Source of the DNA: Bacillus niameyensis
Lineage (GTDB): Bacteria > Bacillota > Bacilli > Bacillales > Bacillaceae_C
DNA length: 64,000 nucleotides
Direction of reading: 5' to 3'
NCBI RefSeq assembly: GCF_001375535.1
Contig: NZ_LN831197.1
Location: forward strand, 3,753,064-3,817,063
Part shown: positions 17,756 to 28,058 of the stretch, in pieces
Numbering within the stretch: position 1 is the stretch's first letter
Layout of the letters: each line of letters starts with the position of its first letter
Notes under the pieces: generated by a model
Told to the model about the DNA's origin: nothing
The model's database searches: none
Seen by the model: the letters and a program-made list of their open reading frames with translations, nothing else
Made by a program: the position numbers and the translations under genes

Positions 17756-19213
17756 ATGAAGAAAAAGATATTGCTTATGCTAGTCTTGATTCTAAGTCTT
17801 GGAACAGTTCTTGCAGCTTGCGGCAGCGGAAATGGTGACAAGAAAGAATCTACTGGCGGTAAAAGCGACAAACCATATGAAATTAAATGGTATACTATAG
17901 GTACACCGCAAAAAGATACTGAAAAAGTTTTCGAAGAAGTAAATAAATATACAAAAGAAAAGATCAATGCAACTGTTAAATTTACACAAATTGACTGGGG
18001 CGATTATGATCAAAAAATGCAAGTTATGATTTCTTCTGGTGAACCATTTGATATTGGCTTCACAAATGGTGGTACTTACGTACAAAATGCTCAAAAAGGT
18101 GCTTATGTTGCACTTGATGACCTTTTAGATAACCAAGGAAAAGACTTGAAAGAAGCTCTTGATCCAGCACTTCTAGAAGGTGCGAAAGTAGATGGCAAAA
18201 TCTATGGAATTCCTTCCAATAAAGAAGCTGCTAGACAATCTGTTTATACTTTTAACAAACGTTTAGTTGAAAAATACAACTTTGATATTTCTAAAGTAAA
18301 AACTTTAGAAGACCTTGAGCCAATGCTTCAAGTCATTAAAGAAAGAGAACCAGATATTACACCAATTGCAACATTTAAAGCGTATCTTCCATTCGATTAT
18401 ATTTTCGAAGGAGACATGCCATTCGCTTTCCCACTTGAAGGAGATCGCGATCATGCTGTAAATCCATTTGAATCTGATATTGCTATGTCAACATTCAAAA
18501 CAATGCATAAATATTATAAAGCTGGCTACATCAAATCTGATGCTGCTACTAGCAAAGACAGCTGGCCAATGGACGTAGAAAACTGGTTCGTACGTATGGG
18601 TGACTCACAACCATATGCAGACTTACTATGGACTCGCTCTGCAAAATATGATGTAGTTTCTGTACCTGCTGAAGAACCTACAACTTTCAATACATCTGTA
18701 ACTGGTGCAATTCAAGCAATTTCTGCTACATCGCAAAACCCTGAAAAAGCAATGGAATTCTTGAACTTGCTTAATACAGATCCATACCTTCGTAACCTAG
18801 TTGATAAAGGTATCGAAGGTGAGCATTACGAAAAACATGAAGATGATACAATCACAGATCTACCAGCTCGTATCGAACGTTACAACGTTCCAACTTATTC
18901 TCTAGGAAATCACTTCATCTTGTATCTATATGATAATGATCCAGCTGATAAATGGGAAAAATTCAAAGAGTTTAACGAGTCAGCACAACCATCTCCAACT
19001 CTTGGATTCCATTTCAATAGTGATCCTGTAAGAACTGAAATTGCTTCACTATCGAACGTTTCTAAAGAATTTTATCCTGCACTAGCAACAGGTTCTGTTG
19101 ATCCTGAAGAATACTTGCCTAAATTCAATCAAAAATTGAAAGATGCTGGTATCGATAAAGTAATGGGTGAAATCCAAAAACAATTTGATGAGTGGAAAGC
19201 TGCACAAAAATAA
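17756..19213 (+). CDS. ABC sugar-binding lipoprotein with DUF3502, paralogue 2
   Basis: This 485-aa lipoprotein (lipobox LAAC, C22) is third in cassette 2. It carries the same solute-binding and DUF3502 regions as paralogues 1 and 3, and most differences are conservative. GGGAG precedes the ATG. It shares with paralogue 3 the stretch GDMPFAFPLEGDRDH-like, where paralogue 1 has EDLPFAF, so 2 and 3 are the closest pair. It is anchored on the outer face of the membrane and delivers glycans to the two upstream permeases. Confidence 0.92.
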   Translation: MKKKILLMLVLILSLGTVLAACGSGNGDKKESTGGKSDKPYEIKWYTIGTPQKDTEKVFEEVNKYTKEKINATVKFTQIDWGDYDQKMQVMISSGEPFDIGFTNGGTYVQNAQKGAYVALDDLLDNQGKDLKEALDPALLEGAKVDGKIYGIPSNKEAARQSVYTFNKRLVEKYNFDISKVKTLEDLEPMLQVIKEREPDITPIATFKAYLPFDYIFEGDMPFAFPLEGDRDHAVNPFESDIAMSTFKTMHKYYKAGYIKSDAATSKDSWPMDVENWFVRMGDSQPYADLLWTRSAKYDVVSVPAEEPTTFNTSVTGAIQAISATSQNPEKAMEFLNLLNTDPYLRNLVDKGIEGEHYEKHEDDTITDLPARIERYNVPTYSLGNHFILYLYDNDPADKWEKFKEFNESAQPSPTLGFHFNSDPVRTEIASLSNVSKEFYPALATGSVDPEEYLPKFNQKLKDAGIDKVMGEIQKQFDEWKAAQK

Positions 19214-19219
19214 GTAAAA

Positions 19220-19261
19220 AAGATCAAGCCGGATAAAATACTCCAGCTTGATCTTTTTTAT
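19220..19261 (+). terminator. Terminator after ABC cassette 2
   Basis: AAGATCAAGC and GCTTGATCTT form a 10-bp stem with 16-nt loop, followed by TTTTT. Confidence 0.9.
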
Positions 19262-19281
19262 TCCAAAATCGATAATTTACT

Positions 19282-19373
19282 GTAAATCTTTACTTTTTTC
19301 AGTAAATCTTTAATAATTCAACTACTTTAAATTCTGAATATTTATATAATGATGATAAATGAAAGTGTTTACA
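19282..19373 (+). promoter_or_regulatory. Promoter with 20-bp direct repeats and cre-like site, ABC cassette 3
   Basis: Two perfect direct repeats GTAAATCTTTA start at 19282 and 19302, exactly 20 bp apart. TATAAT lies at 19345-19350 with a poor -35. ATGAAAGTGTTTACA (19359-19373) is a near-consensus cre just downstream of the -10. Direct repeats two helical turns apart next to the -35 are typical of AraC-family activators; the YesN-type regulator at 28051 is the obvious candidate (inference). Confidence 0.65.
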
Positions 19374-19404
19374 AAAATTATTGGAAGGAATGAGGGGTGA
19401 ATAA

Positions 19405-20331
19405 GTGACATTTTTTAAAAAACTTTATAAAAATAGAGTCTGGTTCCTGATGGTTTTACCTGGCACCATTTGGTTCTTAGTTTTTTCCTATCTGCCAATG
19501 TTTGGTACTGTTATTGCATTTAAAAAGTTTCGAATTGATCCTGATGGCTTTTTTGCCAGCGTCATGAATAGTGAATGGGTTGGTTGGGAGAATTTTAAAT
19601 ACCTGTTTAATTCAAATAGTGCTTACCTCATTACTAGAAATACCCTTTTATATAACCTCACCTTTATCATCTTAGGACTTATTACAGCTGTTGTTACGGC
19701 TATTTTGCTTAGTGAGCTAGCGAATAAAAAGTTGGCCAAATTCTACCAAACGGGTATGCTCTTTCCACACTTCCTATCTTGGGTGATTGTCAGTTACTTT
19801 GTGTTTACTTTTTTAAGTATTGATCGTGGTTTAATGAATAATATATTAAGTTGGTTTAATATCGATTCGATTTCTTGGTATACAGAGGCAAAATATTGGC
19901 CATTTATTATTATATTTATGAGTCTATGGAAAGGAATCGGCTACGGTAGTATTGTGTATCTTGCCGCAATTGTTGGGATTGATCGAACGTTTTACGAGGC
20001 TGCTATGATTGATGGTGCTTCAAAATGGCAACAAATTAAGCATATTACATTACCAATGATTAAACCGCTCATGATTGTTTTAACAATTATGAATGTCGGT
20101 AAAATTTTCAACGCAGATTTCGGATTATTCTATCAAGTTCCGCGAGACTCGGGAGCATTATACTCTGTTACGAATGTCATTGATACTTTTGTTTATCGTG
20201 GCCTTATGACACTTGGAGATATTGGAATGAGTACAGCTGCGGGACTTTATCAATCTGCTGTAGGTTTTATCCTTGTCATTATGACGAACTATATCATTCG
20301 TAAGATTGATGAGGAAAGTGCATTGTTTTAA
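19405..20331 (+). CDS. ABC sugar permease, LplB type, cassette 3
   Basis: This 308-aa permease is the same length as, and clearly a duplicate of, the one at 15721, with EAA loop EAAMIDGASKWQQIKHI. GTG start follows GAGGGGTGA. The DNA has diverged more at third codon positions than the protein, so the duplication is not very recent and both copies have been kept under selection. Confidence 0.9.
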   Translation: MTFFKKLYKNRVWFLMVLPGTIWFLVFSYLPMFGTVIAFKKFRIDPDGFFASVMNSEWVGWENFKYLFNSNSAYLITRNTLLYNLTFIILGLITAVVTAILLSELANKKLAKFYQTGMLFPHFLSWVIVSYFVFTFLSIDRGLMNNILSWFNIDSISWYTEAKYWPFIIIFMSLWKGIGYGSIVYLAAIVGIDRTFYEAAMIDGASKWQQIKHITLPMIKPLMIVLTIMNVGKIFNADFGLFYQVPRDSGALYSVTNVIDTFVYRGLMTLGDIGMSTAAGLYQSAVGFILVIMTNYIIRKIDEESALF

Positions 20332-20350
20332 GAATCGGGGGTGTTTTAAT

Positions 20351-21325
20351 ATGTACAAAAGAGATAATTCGCCCATTGTCGATAGTGATATACAGAGAAC
20401 CCATCTTACTAAGGGTAAAAATAAAAGAGTTCGTAACTTTCATCACTTTCATCCCGTGACAAACTTGATCATTAGTTTATTACTAGGCATTTTCACGTTT
20501 ATGTGCCTTTTCCCCTTCGCCTATGTCATTATGATTTCTTTTACTAGTGAAGAAAGTATTGTAAGGAATGGCTTTCAAATCATTCCGGAGGCGTGGAGTC
20601 TGGATGCTTACCGCTATTTATGGCATGTGAAAAGTCAATTATTACAGTCCTATGGCGTCACCATTTTTATTACGATTGTGGGCACATTCATTAGTGTCAT
20701 GATGATTACTTTCTACTCCTATGCGATTTCCCGTCCCCAATTTAATTATAGAAAACAATTCACCTTTTTTGCTCTTTTCACAATGTTATTTAGCGGGGGA
20801 TTAGTCCCAGGTTACATTGTTGCAACCCAGTTTCTTCATATTAAAGATACAATCTGGGCCTTAATTTTGCCCCTCTCCATGAATGCATTTTATATTATCA
20901 TCATGCGTACGTTCTTCATACGATCTGTTCCAGAATCAATATTAGAATCTGCTAGGATTGACGGTGCGAGTGAATGGAGAACGTTTTTTCAAATTGTTTT
21001 TCCACTCTCCTTGCCAGGAATTGCAACTATTGCCTTATTTAGTACATTAGGTTACTGGAATGACTGGTTTAATGCCCTGCTTTATATTGAAAATCCCAAT
21101 TTAGTGCCGTTACAGTCACTGTTAATGAAGATTGAGGCTAATCTTGAATATATGAGACAAAATGTTGAAATTAGTCAGATGCAGTCTAGTTTATTCGATA
21201 CAATTCCAGCGGATGCAGCCAAAATGGCTATGGTGGTAATCGCCACATTGCCAATAGCAGTCTCTTATCCATTTTTCCAAAAGTATTTTATAAGTGGACT
21301 GACTATTGGCGGCGTGAAAGAATAA
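20351..21325 (+). CDS. ABC sugar permease, YtcP type, cassette 3
   Basis: This 324-aa permease is paralogous to 16737-17729. The frame is open upstream from 20306 inside the preceding gene, but GGGGGTG at 20337-20343 is correctly spaced for ATG 20351, and the gene begins 19 bases after the first permease. It has six spans, EAA motif ESARIDGASEWRTFFQI, and the same C-terminal SGLTIGGVKE. Confidence 0.9.
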   Translation: MYKRDNSPIVDSDIQRTHLTKGKNKRVRNFHHFHPVTNLIISLLLGIFTFMCLFPFAYVIMISFTSEESIVRNGFQIIPEAWSLDAYRYLWHVKSQLLQSYGVTIFITIVGTFISVMMITFYSYAISRPQFNYRKQFTFFALFTMLFSGGLVPGYIVATQFLHIKDTIWALILPLSMNAFYIIIMRTFFIRSVPESILESARIDGASEWRTFFQIVFPLSLPGIATIALFSTLGYWNDWFNALLYIENPNLVPLQSLLMKIEANLEYMRQNVEISQMQSSLFDTIPADAAKMAMVVIATLPIAVSYPFFQKYFISGLTIGGVKE

Positions 21326-21346
21326 AAAATTCAAGGGGGAGTTTGG

Positions 21347-22804
21347 GTGAAAAAGAAGTGGATATTCTTGTTGGTCCTATTCCTAAGTCTTGGCATGGTT
21401 CTAGCAGCGTGTACGGGAGACAAAGATAAAACTAGTACGAATAAAGGAGAAGGAGGAAGTGAAGAAAAGCCTTACGAAATTAAATGGTACACAATAGGGA
21501 CACCACAGAAGGATACGGACAAGGTATTTGAAGAGGTGAATAAATATACGAAGGAAAAAATTAATGTCACAGTTAAAATGACGCAAATTGACTGGGGCGA
21601 CTATGATGAAAAAATGAATGTTGTTGTTCAATCTGGTGAAGTTTATGATATCGGGTTCACAAATAGTAGTATGTACGTACAAAATGCCCAAAAGGGTGCC
21701 TATGTAGCGTTGGATGAACTTTTAGAAACACATGGGAAAGAATTAAAACAAGTTTTAGACCCAGCGCTCATTGAAGGAGCAAAAGTAAATGGAAAACTAT
21801 ATGGGATTCCATCCAATAAAGAGGTTGCACGACAATCTGTTTATACATTTAATAAACGTTTAGCAGATAAGTACAACTTTGATCTATCCACCGTGAAAAA
21901 ATTAGAAGATTTGGAACCGATGTTAAAGACGATTAAAGAAAACGAGCCAGATATTACACCGATTGCCACATTTAATGCCTATCTTCCATTTGATTATATT
22001 CTTGAAGGGGATATGCCGTTTGCTTTTCCGATTGAAGGTGATCGGGATCATGTGGTGAATCAGTTTGAAACAGATATTGCTATGGAAAGTTTCAAGACAA
22101 TGCATAATTATTATAAAGATGGCTATATCAAGGCGGATGCCGCAACAAGTAATGAAAACTGGCCAATGGATGTGGAAAATTGGTTTGTGCGGATGGGTGA
22201 CTCGCAACCATATGCCGATATGCTATGGTCACGCTCTGCCCAGTACGAAGTTGTTTCTGTGCCAGCAGAAGAACCTACAACATTTAATACATCTGTGACG
22301 GGAGCCATACAAGCCATCTCGGTTACATCGAAAAATCCAGAAAAAGTGATGGAATTTCTTAATCTGTTAAACACAGACCCCTATTTACGGAACTTAGTAG
22401 ACAAAGGAATTGAAGGTGTTCATTATGAAAAGAACGCTGATGATAAGATCAAAGACTTACCAGAACGTATTGAAAGATACAATTTACCAACATACTCTTT
22501 AGGAAATCACTTTATTTTATATTTATATGAAGATGATCCTGCTGATAAATGGGATAAATTTAAAGAGTTTAATGACCAGGCAAAAGCTGCTCCAACCCTC
22601 GGATTCCATTTCGACAGTGATCCAGTTAGGTCAGAAATCGCCACCATTTCGAACGTATCAAGTGAATTTTATCCAGCGCTTGCAACAGGTTCTGTAGATC
22701 CAGAAGAATACTTGCCGAAATTCAATCAAAAATTGAAAGAAGCAGGCATTGATAAAGTATTGGAGGAAATTCAAAAACAATTTGACGAGTGGAAGAATCA
22801 ATAG
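21347..22804 (+). CDS. ABC sugar-binding lipoprotein with DUF3502, paralogue 3
   Basis: This 485-aa lipoprotein (lipobox LAAC, C22) completes cassette 3. It is collinear with paralogue 2 over its whole length. GTG start follows AAGGGGGAG. Only 124 bases separate it from the secreted GH85 gene, and no clear terminator lies between. There is just a GC-rich pairing around GAGACG (22829) and CGTCTC (22863), so the endoglycosidase may be co-transcribed with its importer. Confidence 0.92.
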   Translation: MKKKWIFLLVLFLSLGMVLAACTGDKDKTSTNKGEGGSEEKPYEIKWYTIGTPQKDTDKVFEEVNKYTKEKINVTVKMTQIDWGDYDEKMNVVVQSGEVYDIGFTNSSMYVQNAQKGAYVALDELLETHGKELKQVLDPALIEGAKVNGKLYGIPSNKEVARQSVYTFNKRLADKYNFDLSTVKKLEDLEPMLKTIKENEPDITPIATFNAYLPFDYILEGDMPFAFPIEGDRDHVVNQFETDIAMESFKTMHNYYKDGYIKADAATSNENWPMDVENWFVRMGDSQPYADMLWSRSAQYEVVSVPAEEPTTFNTSVTGAIQAISVTSKNPEKVMEFLNLLNTDPYLRNLVDKGIEGVHYEKNADDKIKDLPERIERYNLPTYSLGNHFILYLYEDDPADKWDKFKEFNDQAKAAPTLGFHFDSDPVRSEIATISNVSSEFYPALATGSVDPEEYLPKFNQKLKEAGIDKVLEEIQKQFDEWKNQ

Positions 22805-22928
22805 AGTAGGTAAAGTGGTTTAAGGGTGAGACGTTTGGAACTCTATTTGAACGGGGAAAAGGCGTCTCCCCTTTCCTGAATATTCTGTTATGCGTTTAAA
22901 AAATGGAGAAAAGACAGGGAGGATCATT

Positions 22929-25900
22929 GTGAAAAACAAAAAGAATAAACGATTTTTAATTGTGGTTGCCATATTGTTATTGTCGTTTATCATCGTAGTT
23001 CCGGGGGCCCTTGCTGATGTTAATGGTGATGGAACAGACATTGTCAATGAAAACTATGCTAATCAATTGAGTCTCCAGCCACTAGCACCTGCATTTCGAG
23101 TCGAAACACTTTTGAATTGGTCACCTGAAAATGATCCAGATGCCGAATTAAACCGTGCGAGCATTCCATTAAACAATAACCGGTTTAAAGGACACCAAAT
23201 TAATCCATTGGCACATCCAGAAGCAGGAGTTACATCAGCCGCGATCTCTTTGTCTAATCACGATCAGTCTAGTCCTGTCGGAGACAATGACTTTAATGTG
23301 TATGCGTTCGATAATTGGCAACTGATTGATTCCTATATTTTCTGGTCTGGGACGGATGAGGGGATCTTTGCCTTACCTTCACCAGATATTGTCGATGCTG
23401 CCCATCGAAATGGCGTCCCTGTTTATGCTACGATCGGATTTCCGTGGGGACCTCCTGCTCCAGGAGCATTGGCTGAAATAGAGAGATTCACTCAACAAGC
23501 GGCAGATGGCAGTTTTCCAGTTGCGGATAAAATGATTGAAGTTGCCGAGTATTTTGGTTTTGACGGATACTTTTTTAATCAAGAAACATTTGGAGTTGAC
23601 CGTGAAACAGCTGTACGCATGAACGAATTGATGCGTTATATTAAACGGAATTCAGATTTACGTATTAGTTGGTATGATGCACAATCCAATAACGGCGCAG
23701 TTAGCCATCAAAATGCGGTTAACGGCAATAACGATATGTATGTGAAGCCAGCTGATGATGGAGTTTATAGTATTGATGAGTTTTTTGTGAATTATAATTG
23801 GGGTACTAGTCACATTAACACAACGGTCAATACGATGCGAGAACATAATCGTGATCCTTATGACGCTTATGCAGGCTTTGAAATTCAACAAAATTCCTAT
23901 AATACGAGAGTAAATACGGACGCCCTTTTAGATGGAAATATGCAACCAAAAGTTTCGATCGCGTTATACGCTCCGAATTCAACGATGGGACTTTCGAAAG
24001 ATCCGGCAGATTTCCATGAAAAAGAAAAGAATCTTTGGACCGGTCCACAAGGAGACCCAGCAAAGGCAGATGATTCTGCTAGTTGGAAAGGGATGGCCCG
24101 TTTTGTAACAGATTCTTCGGTTATTAGCGAATTACCATTTACAACAAACTTTAACAGTGGACATGGAAAACAATATTTTGTAGATGGAGAAGTAGCCAGT
24201 TCTCAGGAATGGCATAATCGTTCCATTCAAGACATCATGCCAACATGGCGCTGGTGGATTCGTGGAGAAGGTAGCAGAATCAATGTTACCTATGACTTTG
24301 ATAAAGCCTATAACGGGGGGAATTCACTGAAATTCAGCGGCAAACTAAATGCCACTTCTACAAATGATGTCATGCTTTATAGCACAAAACTAGATATCAC
24401 AGACTCTACGAAAGTGCGAGTTGTCTATCAAAATCAATCAGGTGCGGATCTGTCGTTAGGAGTTGCTTATGCTGAAGATTATTCCACTGATCAAATGAAG
24501 TATTACCCATTACCAGAAACGAAGAACGAATGGCAAACCGCAGTGGTTGACCTTGGAGAAGATGCTGGGAAAACAGCTTACGCTTTAAGTTTAAAAATAA
24601 GTAATACAGAGAGTTTAGAAGATTACTCCATTAATCTAGGGCAAATATCCGTCTTTGATTCGACGGCCGCCGAAATTGCTATGCCACAGAATCCAGAAAT
24701 TAAGGAAAAGTTGTTTAAGAACGCATTTTCTGCGGAGGCACGTTTGAGTTGGAGTCCTCAAGAAAACGTTTTGCATTATGAGGTTTACCAGGAAAATGGG
24801 GATGGATCAGAAACGCTTTTAGGAACAACGCCTAATCACTTTTTTTATACAGGGAATATTTCTAGAACCATTGAAAATGCTACAGATGATAATAGAACAA
24901 TGATAAAAGTGGTGCCAGTTAATCGGGACTATGTCAGAGGTGAGGCAGCCAAAATAGCCTTTGATTGGGGGATGGATATAAATGCGACAGAAGCTGAGAC
25001 TAGTCTTCCTTCCGCCAACGTGGCTCTGAATGCGAGAATCAGCGAAGTTTCTTTTGAAAATTCAGCTGAGCCAGCTTCTAAAGCTTTAGATGGAACAGCT
25101 GCTGGTAATAGTAAATGGGCGGCCACTAATCGCATGACCGGACATTTGGCAATTGACATTGGTGAACAAAAGACGATCAGACGTTGGAGAGTCGAGCATG
25201 CCGAATATGGCGGTGAGGCGAAAAACATGAATACAGTTGATTTTGAATTGTTATACAAAGATCAATTAGGGACATGGGTTAGCTCCAAAAGAATAAGAAA
25301 TAATGATAAAGCAGTCACTGATATTATATTGGATGAGCCGATTACAGCGAATGAGTTTAAACTTCAAGTTCATAATAGCGGTACCTCTCCATGGGGAGCG
25401 ATCCGAATTTATGAATGGCAATTGTTTGAAAGTGATGTTTTGCCGCGAACAGAAAACATTATGATGCATTTTGTTTCAGCGGAAAATAATCAGGGAGCCG
25501 AAGACCAAGTTACATTAAAAGGCGTGAAGAAGGGACAGACGGCAAGGTTGTATGCATCCCTTGATTCAGATAAGGTAATAGCTGAAAAACTGATTGAAAA
25601 TGATGGAACGATCACATTTGAACAATTAGACCTTGGCAAGAAGGCGGGAAGAATTTATTATACAATTCAAGATCCAGATACAAGAGAAAGCTTGAGATAC
25701 AGTGTGGCTTATTCCGAGGAAGCGGGTGTAGATGAAATAACCACTTCTGACCTATTGGCAACACTTGAAAACTATCAGGATGAATTGTCGGAACAAACGT
25801 ATCGTTCCCTGTCTATTCATTTAATCTCAGTAGGTCAATTTGAACGACAAGAAGCAGCGCAAAAGGTCGTAAAACATATGGAAGGCTTTCAACAGCTCAT

Positions 25901-26000
25901 TTTAAAGCAAAAGGATAACAAATTAATGACTCAAGAGTTATATGAGCGATTGAAGGAAGAGGCAGACTTAATTATATTAAAATGGGAGGATGATAAGTAA
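22929..26000 (+). CDS. Secreted GH85 endo-beta-N-acetylglucosaminidase with CBM32-like domain
   Basis: This 1023-aa secreted enzyme has a signal peptide at residues 1-29 (cut after ALA). A GH85 catalytic domain follows with the signature GFDGYFFNQE, where N217 and E219 are the oxazoline-assisting Asn and acid/base Glu of GH85. Then come beta-sandwich and fibronectin-like regions, an F5/8 type C (CBM32-like) domain around residues 680-825, and a C-terminal helical FIMAH-like region. It cleaves the GlcNAc-GlcNAc bond of N-glycans on glycoproteins. I chose GTG 22929 because GGGAGG lies six bases upstream and the resulting N-terminus is a canonical signal; the upstream ATG 22890 gives a long hydrophilic extension. 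Confidence 0.93.
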   Translation: MKNKKNKRFLIVVAILLLSFIIVVPGALADVNGDGTDIVNENYANQLSLQPLAPAFRVETLLNWSPENDPDAELNRASIPLNNNRFKGHQINPLAHPEAGVTSAAISLSNHDQSSPVGDNDFNVYAFDNWQLIDSYIFWSGTDEGIFALPSPDIVDAAHRNGVPVYATIGFPWGPPAPGALAEIERFTQQAADGSFPVADKMIEVAEYFGFDGYFFNQETFGVDRETAVRMNELMRYIKRNSDLRISWYDAQSNNGAVSHQNAVNGNNDMYVKPADDGVYSIDEFFVNYNWGTSHINTTVNTMREHNRDPYDAYAGFEIQQNSYNTRVNTDALLDGNMQPKVSIALYAPNSTMGLSKDPADFHEKEKNLWTGPQGDPAKADDSASWKGMARFVTDSSVISELPFTTNFNSGHGKQYFVDGEVASSQEWHNRSIQDIMPTWRWWIRGEGSRINVTYDFDKAYNGGNSLKFSGKLNATSTNDVMLYSTKLDITDSTKVRVVYQNQSGADLSLGVAYAEDYSTDQMKYYPLPETKNEWQTAVVDLGEDAGKTAYALSLKISNTESLEDYSINLGQISVFDSTAAEIAMPQNPEIKEKLFKNAFSAEARLSWSPQENVLHYEVYQENGDGSETLLGTTPNHFFYTGNISRTIENATDDNRTMIKVVPVNRDYVRGEAAKIAFDWGMDINATEAETSLPSANVALNARISEVSFENSAEPASKALDGTAAGNSKWAATNRMTGHLAIDIGEQKTIRRWRVEHAEYGGEAKNMNTVDFELLYKDQLGTWVSSKRIRNNDKAVTDIILDEPITANEFKLQVHNSGTSPWGAIRIYEWQLFESDVLPRTENIMMHFVSAENNQGAEDQVTLKGVKKGQTARLYASLDSDKVIAEKLIENDGTITFEQLDLGKKAGRIYYTIQDPDTRESLRYSVAYSEEAGVDEITTSDLLATLENYQDELSEQTYRSLSIHLISVGQFERQEAAQKVVKHMEGFQQLILKQKDNKLMTQELYERLKEEADLIILKWEDDK

Positions 26001-26052
26001 TTCCCATGATTTGATATGTTTTTAAAATATAGCAGTAAAAGTGGAAATGAAG

Positions 26053-26083
26053 CCTTATCCTATTCAAGGATAAGGTGTTTTTT
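26053..26083 (+). terminator. Terminator after secreted GH85
   Basis: CCTTATCC (26053-26060) and GGATAAGG (26068-26075) form an 8-bp stem followed by TGTTTTTT. Confidence 0.88.
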
Positions 26084-26285
26084 ATATGCTGAATTTTTGT
26101 GATTACATATTATTTCATTTTTTTAAATACTGAGAACCTACCGATAGTTTCTAGCAGTGTATGCTTTCTCTTGCTTTATAGGGAGAGACATTTTTATAAT
26201 ATAATGATAGCCATTTTTCGAAATAACTTTTCTGGATGGATAGCTATAAAATTGGCTTGGAATGGGGGCTTCAGAATTGTTTTTA

Positions 26286-28058
26286 ATGAACCCAAAAAGA
26301 TTTAAACGCAAAATTTTTAATCGGTTATTATTAACTTCTTCTTTGACGATAATCATTACGGTCATTGTGCTAATAGTGACAATTACCAATTATTACTCGG
26401 ATGTCATTATCCAAAAGGAAATGAATGTCAATGCAAGGACATTAGACCAAGTAGAAGATTATTTTTCGAATAAGCAAGCTGATGTTAATACGATTATTCG
26501 TGATCTTTATAGCCGGGGAGAAATGTTGGATGATATTTCCTATGCCCTTCATAACGGATATGGAGAATATCTTCGCTATCGTTTAGATAAATATTCGCAG
26601 GCTCCATCCGCAACTCCAGTCAATATCGATACATACTTCTTTGGATATTTTAATCAAGACAATGATGTGAATGCAGTTAGTTTGAAGTCAGAGGATTTCC
26701 CTGAAATTGAATATTTATTTGTTTATAATTATGGTCGATGGAATCGCAGCAAAGTTGAAGATGTTAAGCAGTTATCGGAAGGTGAGGGATACCACCTCAT
26801 TCAGGCGATCTCAGGAAATTTAAAAGATACATTTACAAAGACAATCCAAATTAACAATCCCGCAACATTAAAAAAGATGGGGGAGTTAACGATCTATTAT
26901 TCCACGGAAGGACTAGATAGAATTGTTCAAAGGGAACATGTTGGAGTAAAATCTTCTTTCTTTTTACTGGATGATCAAGGGAAAATTCTTTATTCTGTTA
27001 ATCGGGGGGTTCCTGTAAATTTTGTTAAGGATATTCATCATGAGACGAATGAAAGGGAGATTACCTGGAAGGGAAAAACGTATTATATCAATTCCGTTAT
27101 AAATAACGAAAATGAAGTCTTTTTAAGTGTCATTCCTCAAAATGAATTATTTAAACTTACCTTTATTAGAGGAACGATGTGGCTCTTAATAGCTTTAGCT
27201 ACAGTAGTTGCAATTATGATGACGTACACGTTTATGAGAAACTATTCGGCAAGAATTAATCGAATTGATGAAGCTATTCGTGAAGTGCAGAAGGGGAACT
27301 TAGCTGTTCGGATTCCTAAATCTGGTAAAGATGATGAGCTGACAACGATTGCAGATAGCTTCAACTCGATGTTAGATGAGTTGAATGGTTATATCGAGAG
27401 CTTTTACGTTTTAAATATTAAACAACAACAAGCTGAGTTAAAGGCTCTTCAATCCCAAATCAATCCACACTTTTTATTTAATACGTTGGAAGCCATTCGT
27501 ATGTCCGCCGTTATTGAAGGTTCTAAAACATCGAGTAAAATGATTTTCCATTTATCAAGATTATTGCGCTATTCCATGCAATCGAAAGAAATGGTTCCAC
27601 TTTATATCGAAGTGGATAATGTTCGGCAATATTTAAATTTGATGCAACTGCAACATCCAGATAAACTGAAAGTGAATATTTGGATCCCGAAGGAAATTGA
27701 AAATACTCCCATTCAAAGGTTGATATTACAACCACTCGTTGAGAATTATATCGTACATGGATTTAAAAAGGATCGCAACGATAATCAACTTGAAATCATT
27801 GCTGAAAGAATAGACAACCATATTGAAATCCGCATCGAAGATAATGGAAAGGGCATCACTAAAGAAAAATTGGGATCGATACTTAACCACATGAATGATG
27901 AGGACGGTGTTGAGATGAGATCTATTGGTATGAAAAATGTTCATCAGCGCCTAAAGCTGAAACATGGCCAGCAATACGGTGTTACTATTCAGAGTGTAGT
28001 CAATCAAGGTACAGTCATCATAATCACTTTACCTGCTGGAGCTGAACAGAATGTTTAA
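26286..28058 (+). CDS. YesM-type sensor histidine kinase
   Basis: This is a membrane kinase of about 590 aa. It has a basic N-terminus, one membrane helix near residues 15-35, a large extracellular sensor region, a second helix near 292-312, a HAMP domain, the His_kinase (PF06580) box QINPHFLFNTLE with the phospho-His, and an ATPase domain with DNGKGI. Start is uncertain: the frame opens at 26262, TTG 26277 has GGGGG upstream, and ATG 26286 gives the most typical N-terminus. It overlaps the response regulator by eight bases. In B. subtilis YesM-YesN controls polysaccharide uptake; here it likely senses extracellular glycans for the ABC cassettes. Confidence 0.9.
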   Translation: MNPKRFKRKIFNRLLLTSSLTIIITVIVLIVTITNYYSDVIIQKEMNVNARTLDQVEDYFSNKQADVNTIIRDLYSRGEMLDDISYALHNGYGEYLRYRLDKYSQAPSATPVNIDTYFFGYFNQDNDVNAVSLKSEDFPEIEYLFVYNYGRWNRSKVEDVKQLSEGEGYHLIQAISGNLKDTFTKTIQINNPATLKKMGELTIYYSTEGLDRIVQREHVGVKSSFFLLDDQGKILYSVNRGVPVNFVKDIHHETNEREITWKGKTYYINSVINNENEVFLSVIPQNELFKLTFIRGTMWLLIALATVVAIMMTYTFMRNYSARINRIDEAIREVQKGNLAVRIPKSGKDDELTTIADSFNSMLDELNGYIESFYVLNIKQQQAELKALQSQINPHFLFNTLEAIRMSAVIEGSKTSSKMIFHLSRLLRYSMQSKEMVPLYIEVDNVRQYLNLMQLQHPDKLKVNIWIPKEIENTPIQRLILQPLVENYIVHGFKKDRNDNQLEIIAERIDNHIEIRIEDNGKGITKEKLGSILNHMNDEDGVEMRSIGMKNVHQRLKLKHGQQYGVTIQSVVNQGTVIIITLPAGAEQNV

